Shown piece by piece: positions 24,112 through 28,538 of a DNA stretch of 28,538 nt; the first letter of the stretch is position 1; every line of letters begins with the position of its first letter. Both the position numbers and the translations under genes were made by a program. The notes under the pieces were generated by a model, which worked only from the letters and a program-made list of their open reading frames with translations, made no database searches and was not told the origin of the DNA. Source of the DNA: Ruminococcus sp. UBA3855 (GTDB taxonomy: Bacteria > Bacillota > Clostridia > Oscillospirales > Ruminococcaceae); the NCBI GenBank assembly GCA_002392545.1, contig DGHF01000107.1, forward strand, positions 1-28,538. The letters are read 5' to 3'.

Positions 24112-24639
24112 TTAATCGTCAAGCTTGACAGCCTGATGCAATGCGATGGTTGTGGGGGTGTCTCTGCCAAACATATTCACCAGAACTTCTACTTCGTCCT
24201 TTTCAATGTCAATACTGCGTACAATCCCTGTGAAACCATCCAGTTTTGTACCTGTGACACGGATTCTGTCGCCAACCTGATAATTAACCTCTACTGTTGT
24301 GGTGGTCTTGATACCCATTGCGGCAACTTCTCTCTCCGTGAGGGGTGTGGGTACAGAACCCGGTCCAACAAAACCGGTCACACCTCTTGTATTGCGGACA
24401 ACTGCCCATGAATCGTCAGTGTAAATCATTTTCACCAGCACATAACCAGGGAAAATTTTTCTCTCAACTTTCTTTTGTTTCCCGTCCGCAATTTCGGTCA
24501 CTTGTTCGGTCGGAACATAAACTTCCTGAATGAGGTCATGCAGCTTACGATTCTCCACAACCTTTTCAATATTCTGTACGACTTTATTCTCATAACCGGA
24601 ATACGTGTGAACAACATACCATTTTGCTGCCTGTGACAT
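24112..24639 (-). CDS. nusG: Transcription termination/antitermination factor NusG
   Basis: Binds RNA polymerase and links it to the ribosome or to Rho. The NGN domain is at the N-terminus ([30 protein letters not shown] pattern, EVYVPTEQV, and FPGYVLVKM near 65). The KOW domain is at about 120-175 ([19 protein letters not shown]). The length of 175 aa is normal. GGGAGG lies 8 bases before the ATG at 24637. It lies between secE and rplK, the usual order. Confidence 0.97.
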   Translation of the reverse strand: MSQAAKWYVVHTYSGYENKVVQNIEKVVENRKLHDLIQEVYVPTEQVTEIADGKQKKVERKIFPGYVLVKMIYTDDSWAVVRNTRGVTGFVGPGSVPTPLTEREVAAMGIKTTTTVEVNYQVGDRIRVTGTKLDGFTGIVRSIDIEKDEVEVLVNMFGRDTPTTIALHQAVKLDD

Positions 24640-24667
24640 TATGTTTCCTCCCTTTCTGTGACAACGC

Positions 24668-24961
24668 TCAACCCTTTGCCAGTCCCACGAGGAACTGCGC
24701 CAGTTTCAGCAAACCGGAATCCAGCAACCCAATAATTACACTGCCCATCACGATGACACTCAGCACAACGCCCGTATTCGTTGCCACTGTCTGTCTGGTA
24801 GGCCATGTGACATTCCTAAACTCTACCTTGAGGTCATGAAACCACTTTGCAACGCCGTTTTCTTTCATGCCCTCATCCTTAGCGGATTTTTTGGATTCTT
24901 TGGTCTTTTTTGTGCTTTTCTCTTCCTTTACGGAAACTTCATCGTTTTCTTTTTTCGCCAT
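24668..24961 (-). CDS. secE: Preprotein translocase subunit SecE
   Basis: Small essential SecYEG subunit. About 35 lysine/glutamate-rich N-terminal residues precede the conserved amphipathic segment WFHDLKVEFRNVTWPTRQ and one transmembrane helix (about residues 66-88). The 97-aa length is longer than the minimal Gram-positive SecE because of the charged N-terminus. ATG 24959-24961 has GGAGG (from TCGGAGGTTCG) about 5 bases upstream. Between rpmG and nusG, as in most Firmicutes. Confidence 0.96.
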   Translation of the reverse strand: MAKKENDEVSVKEEKSTKKTKESKKSAKDEGMKENGVAKWFHDLKVEFRNVTWPTRQTVATNTGVVLSVIVMGSVIIGLLDSGLLKLAQFLVGLAKG

Positions 24962-24976
24962 TTGTCGAACCTCCGA

Positions 24977-25126
24977 TTACTTTGTTTCCTTGTGGATTGT
25001 GTGCTTTCTACAGAACTTGCAATGCTTTTTCATTTCGATACGGTCAGGGTCGTTCTTCTTGTTCTTCTTGGTAACATAGTTACGCTGCTTGCACTCAGTG
25101 CACGCCAAAGTTACTTTCACTCTCAT
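24977..25126 (-). CDS. rpmG: 50S ribosomal protein L33
   Basis: A 49-residue reading frame starts [17 protein letters not shown] and ends HKETK. The zinc ribbon is intact, with Cys9, Cys12, Cys36 and Cys39, so this is a zinc-dependent (C+) L33. AGGAGGTG precedes the ATG at 25124-25126 by about 7 bases. It is the first gene behind the 25274-25302 promoter and is followed 15 bases later by secE. Confidence 0.95.
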   Translation of the reverse strand: MRVKVTLACTECKQRNYVTKKNKKNDPDRIEMKKHCKFCRKHTIHKETK

Positions 25127-25243
25127 TATCGGCACCTCCTGATTCAGTTTTCATCTGCAAAACAGATGCTTTAGGTTGATTGCCTGCTTTTCGTTCGGCA
25201 ATACTTTCCATGCCTCCCTCAAACTGCGGTAAGTACAAAGCAC

Positions 25244-25271
25244 AAAAAATACCCCCGCCAAAGAGGTATTT
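25244..25271 (-). promoter_or_regulatory. Hairpin with U run at the very 5' end of the rpmG transcript
   Basis: On the minus strand AAATACCTC (25263-25271) can pair with GGGGTATTT (25247-25255), loop 7, and runs into six T (25244-25249). The likely start site is near 25267, so only about six pairs form in the RNA. It could be a weak attenuator or a 5'-protecting hairpin. A second perfect hairpin CATCTG/CAGATG lies at 25152-25168, also in the leader. Confidence 0.45.
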
Positions 25272-25273
25272 AT

Positions 25274-25302
25274 ATTGTATCACACTTTCAGAATTTTGTC
25301 AA
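25274..25302 (-). promoter_or_regulatory. Sigma-A promoter of rpmG-secE-nusG-rplK-rplA
   Basis: On the minus strand TTGACA (25297-25302), a 17-base spacer and TACAAT (25274-25279): near-perfect vegetative promoter. The leader to rpmG is about 140 bases long and is gene-free except for the hairpins noted separately. Confidence 0.92.
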
Positions 25303-25331
25303 GTGTTTCTGAAAGTTTTTTCATTTTTCAC

Positions 25332-25368
25332 AAAAAAAGAGTGCAGAAACATTCATTTCTGCACTCTT
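25332..25368 (-). terminator. Terminator after the flotillin gene
   Basis: On the minus strand AAGAGTGCAGAAA (25356-25368) pairs perfectly with TTTCTGCACTCTT (25337-25349) around a 6-base loop and ends in seven T (25332-25338). It closes the nfeD-to-flotillin operon 12 bases after the stop codon and insulates the rpmG promoter. Confidence 0.95.
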
Positions 25369-25379
25369 CCGAAAAATCA

Positions 25380-26825
25380 TTACATTTCGTCATCTGTTTC
25401 CGTGTCAGGAGTTTCCTCAGCGGAAACAACTTCCGGCTCAAAGTGAGGAATTTCCTCTTCTTTCTCTGCCGGCTTGCCCAAGAGGTCGGGTAGTTCCATA
25501 CCAGCCTGACGGAACAGGTCATTCAATGGGGGAACAGATTTCATCAAGCCGGAAATAAAACCAGCTGTCGAATTCTGCCCGTCTGCATTCTGTCCGCTGT
25601 CCCAAACGGTAACTTTGTCAATCTTGATATTTTTAACGGCTTCTACCTGAATTGCAATCAAATCTTCCAGTTTTTCAGCAATCAGCAACTTGACAGCTGC
25701 ATTGGCATCTCCTCCGGCGGCTTCCACAATGGCTTTCATACCTTCCGCCTGACGGGTCAAAATTTCCTGCTGACCTTTTGCTTCTGCTTCCATTTTTGCA
25801 AAGATAGCATCCGCTTCACCACGAGCCTTTCTTCTGGTGACTTCTGCTTCTGCTTCGGCTTTGATTTCGGCTTGTTCCTTGGCAATTTGAGCCTTGACAA
25901 TGACATCTGCTTTCTGGGTTGCTTTTTCGAGGTCGGCACGAGCCTGCTCAGCTTCCTGCTGAGCGGAATAGGCTTCCTGTTTTGCTCTTGCGGACTGAAC
26001 GGCTTCGGCTGCGGTCGCCTTGCGGAGGGCTTCGGCTTCACGCTCACGGCGGAGGGCTTCGGAGTCAGCAACTGCCACACGAGCAAGGTTTTCACCTTCG
26101 ATAGCGGAGGCATTCGCCTTTGCAACCTGTACACGCTGTTCCTGCTGTGCATTTGCCTGACCGATTTCACCATCTCTGTTCTGTTCGGCAACGCTTCTCT
26201 TGGCATCGTTCACAGCCTTTGCAGCGGCTTCTTTACCGAGTGCATCTAAGTAACCGGATTCGTCTGTAATATCAGTAACATTGACGTTAATCAAGCGCAG
26301 ACCAATTTTTTTCAGTTCAATTTCGACGTTTTTCGAGATAGCCACGAGGAATTTATCACGGTCTGCATTGATTTCCTCAATATCCATGGTGGCAATAATC
26401 AAACGGAGCTGACCGAAAATAATATCCTTTGCAAGCTCCTGAATTTCAACCATTTTCAGCCCTAACAAGCGTTCAGCGGCATTCTGCATGACTGCCGGTT
26501 CGGTGGAGATTCCAACCGTAAAACGTGACGGCACATTGATTCTGATATTCTGCTTGGAAAGCGCATTTCTCAAATCGACATTCATCGAAATCGGGGTCAA
26601 ATCCAGATACTGGTAAGACTGGATGACCGGAACAATGAATGCCGCACCGCCATGAATGCACTTTGCACTCCTCGGATTTCCAAATTCATCCGTTCCCACT
26701 TTACCATAGATTACCAGAATCTTGTCAGACGGGCACTTTCTGTACCTCGACAACACAGCCACAATCGCAGCGAATAAAATCACCACAATGACACAAATAA
26801 CCAATAATACTGCGAAATTTCCCAT
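25380..26825 (-). CDS. floT: Flotillin-like SPFH-domain membrane protein
   Basis: Membrane scaffold that forms oligomeric microdomains in bacteria. An N-terminal hydrophobic anchor (about 3-28) precedes the SPFH/band-7 domain (about 30-200; segments VIPVIQSYQYLDLTP and NIRINVPSRFTVGI). A long Ala/Glu/Lys/Gln-rich coiled coil covers about 210-370, followed by a C-terminal region ending acidic. The length of 481 aa fits FloT/YuaG. ATG 26823-26825 is chosen with AAGGAG 8 bases upstream; a GTG three codons earlier overlaps the ribosome site. Its partner, an NfeD-like gene, lies at the start of the same operon, but four small genes separate them. The symbol follows the Bacillus relative. Confidence 0.93.
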   Translation of the reverse strand: MGNFAVLLVICVIVVILFAAIVAVLSRYRKCPSDKILVIYGKVGTDEFGNPRSAKCIHGGAAFIVPVIQSYQYLDLTPISMNVDLRNALSKQNIRINVPSRFTVGISTEPAVMQNAAERLLGLKMVEIQELAKDIIFGQLRLIIATMDIEEINADRDKFLVAISKNVEIELKKIGLRLINVNVTDITDESGYLDALGKEAAAKAVNDAKRSVAEQNRDGEIGQANAQQEQRVQVAKANASAIEGENLARVAVADSEALRREREAEALRKATAAEAVQSARAKQEAYSAQQEAEQARADLEKATQKADVIVKAQIAKEQAEIKAEAEAEVTRRKARGEADAIFAKMEAEAKGQQEILTRQAEGMKAIVEAAGGDANAAVKLLIAEKLEDLIAIQVEAVKNIKIDKVTVWDSGQNADGQNSTAGFISGLMKSVPPLNDLFRQAGMELPDLLGKPAEKEEEIPHFEPEVVSAEETPDTETDDEM

Positions 26826-26837
26826 AAAAGTCACTCC

Positions 26838-27022
26838 TTACTTGAAAATAATATATTCCAATATCTTTAGCAGATACCAGATGCCACCTAAAACTAAGCC
26901 TGCCCCTGACAACAGAAAACCTACCCAATTTCGAGAACGGTTTTTTTTGTGAGCCAGCAATATCCCAATGAGAGACCTCCCAACAGGACAAATCCAATTC
27001 CTATTAAAATCCTCGCCAACAT
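26838..27022 (-). CDS. Small two-helix membrane protein with a frame break at an A8 run
   Basis: Two pieces in different frames look like one protein. From ATG 27020-27022 (or TTG 27017-27019, better spaced from AAGG) the first frame encodes a helix, ILIGIGFVLLGGLSLGYCWL, and stops at 26921-26923. A -1 shift at the run of eight A (26941-26948) gives WVGFLLSGAGLVLGGIWYLL and a Lys-ended tail with stop 26838-26840, about 61 aa in all. The final TAA merges with the flotillin ribosome site. Three explanations are possible: a programmed -1 shift or polymerase slippage on the slippery codons AAA AAA, a true mutation, or a base missing from the assembly. Unknown family. Confidence 0.5.
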
Positions 27023-27031
27023 CACCTTAAA

Positions 27032-27505
27032 TTACTCCGATTCTTCCGGAAACGCATAATGCCGACCGTTTTCCAGATGAATACAAATCAATTTTTTCCC
27101 CTGTTCGGAGTTGCGATAATCCAAAAATTTTATGCATCTATAATGATTGTCCTCATCATCTGTGACATAATATTTTTTATTGCCTTTATCGGGGAGTTTC
27201 CCTGCTGAACGCCGGAAATCAATGGTATATTTCTTATGTTTCAGACAGGCATAATCACAATTTATTCCGAAATCTAACCCGATTCCATTTACAAATAGCG
27301 ATATCAAGCCAATACCATTGAGAGCACACAAGACAATACTTTCTGAGCTGAAAATGGAATATTTTCCCATTACATATAGACAAAACGCAAATACTCCGCC
27401 ACAAGTCAACAAGCTCCTTATGTAATCATGATGATTCTGTTTCACAAACTGAATCAATGCTTTTTCCTGTTCTTCCGTTAAGTTATTCTGATGTCCCATA
27501 TCCAT
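27032..27505 (-). CDS. Membrane protein of unknown function
   Basis: Not recognised. The 157-aa product has a hydrophilic N-terminus (NLTEEQEKALIQFVKQNHHDYIRS) and two hydrophobic helices at about 31-50 and 56-76. A mostly hydrophilic C-terminal half (about 80-157) contains several aromatic and Cys residues (DYACLKHKKYTIDFRRS, NHYRCIKFLDYRN, IHLENGRHYAFPEE). The N-terminal ribosome site is a weak GAAGAAG. It lies 13 bases after the upstream duplicated gene and 9 bases before the frame-broken small gene, inside the flotillin operon. A membrane-microdomain role is guessed only from context. Confidence 0.75.
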   Translation of the reverse strand: MDMGHQNNLTEEQEKALIQFVKQNHHDYIRSLLTCGGVFAFCLYVMGKYSIFSSESIVLCALNGIGLISLFVNGIGLDFGINCDYACLKHKKYTIDFRRSAGKLPDKGNKKYYVTDDEDNHYRCIKFLDYRNSEQGKKLICIHLENGRHYAFPEESE

Positions 27506-27518
27506 TCTTCTTCAAATG

Positions 27519-27776
27519 TTAAAAAATCTGATTCAACACACTACAAACACCCACAAAAGCTGTCACGATTCCAAAAATAAAACCACCCATCCATGAACGA
27601 TTTTTTTCATCTTCTATGGTTTTTTTGGCTTTCAGGCTAAGAAAGAATATCCCAACCCCTATCAAAATCGTGAGAATTGCTCGACGTGTTCCATTCACAA
27701 TCATAAACTCCATGAGCAGTAACAAAATTACTGCTAATTTGCTGAAAACAAATTTATCAAAGTCATTCAATTCCAT
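27519..27776 (-). CDS. Small two-helix membrane protein, copy 2 of a tandem pair
   Basis: About 85 aa: MELNDFDKF start, hydrophobic helices at about 15-48, a charged linker (LKAKKTIEDEKNRS), and a C-terminal block WMGGFIFGIVTAFVGVCSVLNQIF. The C-terminal block matches the neighbouring copy (27782-28033) almost residue for residue, and the linker LKAKK is shared too, so the two arose by duplication. The start ATG 27774-27776 lies 5 bases past the previous stop with only an AGGGGTG site, so translational coupling is likely. Not recognised as a named family. Confidence 0.8.
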   Translation of the reverse strand: MELNDFDKFVFSKLAVILLLLMEFMIVNGTRRAILTILIGVGIFFLSLKAKKTIEDEKNRSWMGGFIFGIVTAFVGVCSVLNQIF

Positions 27777-27781
27777 CACCC

Positions 27782-28033
27782 CTAAAAAATCAGATTCAAT
27801 GCTCCGCAAATGCCAACAAATGCCACGACTATCCCAAAGATAAAACCACCCATCCATGATTTATCCTCTTCGTCAGGGGTTTCTGTTTCTATGGATTTTT
27901 TTGCTTTCAGGGCAAGAATCAGCACACTAATGCCTGTTACAATCAAGGTGACTGCCCGAACCTGCGGAAATACCAGCATACTCCCAAATAAAGCCAAGAA
28001 GTACAGTATCCCCATAATATGGTAAACGTCCAT
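27782..28033 (-). CDS. Small two-helix membrane protein, copy 1 of a tandem pair
   Basis: About 83 aa with ATG 28031-28033, preceded by a strong GGAGGTG site seven bases upstream; an earlier in-frame opening has no ribosome site. Hydrophobic segments lie at about 6-42. The charged linker contains LKAKKSIETETPDEEDKS, then WMGGFIFGIVVAFVGICGALNLIF. Follows the nfeD-like gene by 23 bases. Its copy lies directly downstream. The Trp-Met-Gly-Gly-Phe-Ile-Phe-Gly-Ile start of the C-terminal helix is shared exactly between the copies. Confidence 0.82.
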   Translation of the reverse strand: MDVYHIMGILYFLALFGSMLVFPQVRAVTLIVTGISVLILALKAKKSIETETPDEEDKSWMGGFIFGIVVAFVGICGALNLIF

Positions 28034-28056
28034 AAAAGCACACCTCCTCTTTGTTG

Positions 28057-28538
28057 TCAGCACTCCTCCACGACAAGCACGTCACCCAATACGTCAGTTA
28101 CAAGAACCTGCTTTCCGGTTTCAATCATTTTTTCTGAATCGGTTGTGGCTTCAAGTTCACAAAAACGTCCCTGCAATTGCATGGTAATTTTGCCGTTTCC
28201 GGTGTTTTTCGGGGGAATCGGTACGTAAACTGTCGCAGTCTCACCGATTGCATTTTTCAGGTTGAGAATGCCGTTTTCTGCCAATTTTGAAGACACCTGA
28301 ACCAGCTTCGCCACTGTTGCCATCATGACAGCCCCGCAAATAATCCCCAGCCAGATACCCCCTAAAACAGGCATTCCTGAACTGATACAGATAATTGACA
28401 CCCAGCTGAACACTGCTAAAAATGTCACTATCGTTTGCAGGGTCAGCAGTCGGAACGTGCCGAAATCTGCCGGATTTCCGCCGTCCGCCGGTAAATCCTG
28501 TACGGAAATATCCGGAATTCCGTCACCGTCAAGGTCAA
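28057..28538 (-). CDS. NfeD-like membrane protein, C-terminal part (cut by window edge)
   Basis: NfeD/YuaF-like proteins accompany flotillins and are thought to act with them in the membrane. The frame is open to the right edge, so the gene begins outside the window; 159 residues are visible. They begin with DLDGDGIPDIS, then FGTFRLLTLQTIVTFLAVFSW, a hydrophobic Gly-rich helix pair (about 40-88), and a C-terminal beta-barrel-like (OB-fold) domain from about 95 (AIGETATVYVPIPP to TDVLGDVLVVEEC). An internal GTG at 28426-28428 is not preferred because the upstream frame is conserved-looking. The DGDGIPD loop resembles a calcium-binding or dockerin-type loop placed before the helices, an unusual feature. 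Confidence 0.85.
   Translation of the reverse strand, partial: DLDGDGIPDISVQDLPADGGNPADFGTFRLLTLQTIVTFLAVFSWVSIICISSGMPVLGGIWLGIICGAVMMATVAKLVQVSSKLAENGILNLKNAIGETATVYVPIPPKNTGNGKITMQLQGRFCELEATTDSEKMIETGKQVLVTDVLGDVLVVEEC

Noticed and set aside
25152..25168. Perfect CATCTG/CAGATG hairpin considered as a terminator
   Set aside because: It is short (6 bp) and is not followed by a T run on the minus strand, so it is noted only as leader structure.
25095..25283. A minus-strand frame covering the rpmG leader, including an ATG after GGGAGGC
   Set aside because: The ribosome site would be only one base from the start, and the frame overlaps rpmG in another frame. The region is better explained as leader RNA.
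26725..26997. A third minus-strand frame across the A8 run and into the flotillin start region
   Set aside because: The composition is not membrane-like or conserved-looking, and it overlaps the flotillin N-terminus. The two-helix fusion in the other frames is more coherent.

Overview
The window looks like chromosomal core sequence from a Gram-positive, low-to-moderate GC anaerobe of the Clostridia, most likely a Ruminococcus-like member of the Oscillospiraceae. This is an inference. It rests on the yicC-gmk-rpoZ-priA-def-fmt-rsmB-rlmN-prpC-prkC-rsgA-thiN gene order, the Firmicutes-type cleavable N-terminus on ribosomal protein L27 with its protease Prp, an L21-type leader, Thr/Pro/Glu-rich lipoprotein linkers, and a flotillin/NfeD pair. 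No IS element, phage gene, CRISPR array, tRNA or rRNA was recognised.

Layout. (1) 1-13100, minus strand: one long housekeeping operon read from a good sigma-A promoter at 13069-13097. It runs yicC, gmk, rpoZ, priA, def, fmt, a YugP-like zinc protease, rsmB, rlmN, prpC, prkC/pknB, rsgA and thiN (cut by the window edge). Many junctions overlap by one base or are separated by a few bases, so translational coupling is likely. It joins nucleotide supply, replication restart, Met-tRNA formylation and deformylation, rRNA methylation, ribosome-assembly GTPase activity and the Ser/Thr kinase-phosphatase pair. (2) 13193-17005, plus strand: a 56-aa orphan peptide gene, then a strong promoter and an L21-type leader, rplU-prp-rpmA, a terminator, and obgE-mrnC-yebC. 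(3) 17006-17322: a gene-free block with several inverted repeats, possibly a structured RNA. It is followed by an AbrB-type regulator with a zinc-ribbon tail and a terminator. (4) 17636-21756, plus strand: a promoter followed by a small two-helix membrane protein, a lipoprotein, the NAD(P)HX repair enzyme NnrE/NnrD, a second lipoprotein and a cyclophilin, closed by a bidirectional terminator. (5) 21894-25302, minus strand: rpmG-secE-nusG-rplK-rplA from a consensus promoter, a terminator, then dapF. (6) 25332-28538, minus strand: an nfeD-like gene (5' end outside the window), two tandem-duplicated small membrane proteins, a 157-aa membrane protein, a tiny two-helix protein whose reading frame breaks at a run of eight A, and a flotillin, closed by a strong terminator.

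The most interesting points are the A8 frame break in the flotillin operon and the tandem small membrane proteins beside it. Next come the unexplained 17.1-17.3 kb block, the matching GTGGGAG...ACCAC elements before both rplK and rplA, and the extremely acidic juxtamembrane linker of the PASTA kinase. Nothing here is clearly a new defence or mobile system; most of the window is well-known housekeeping sequence.
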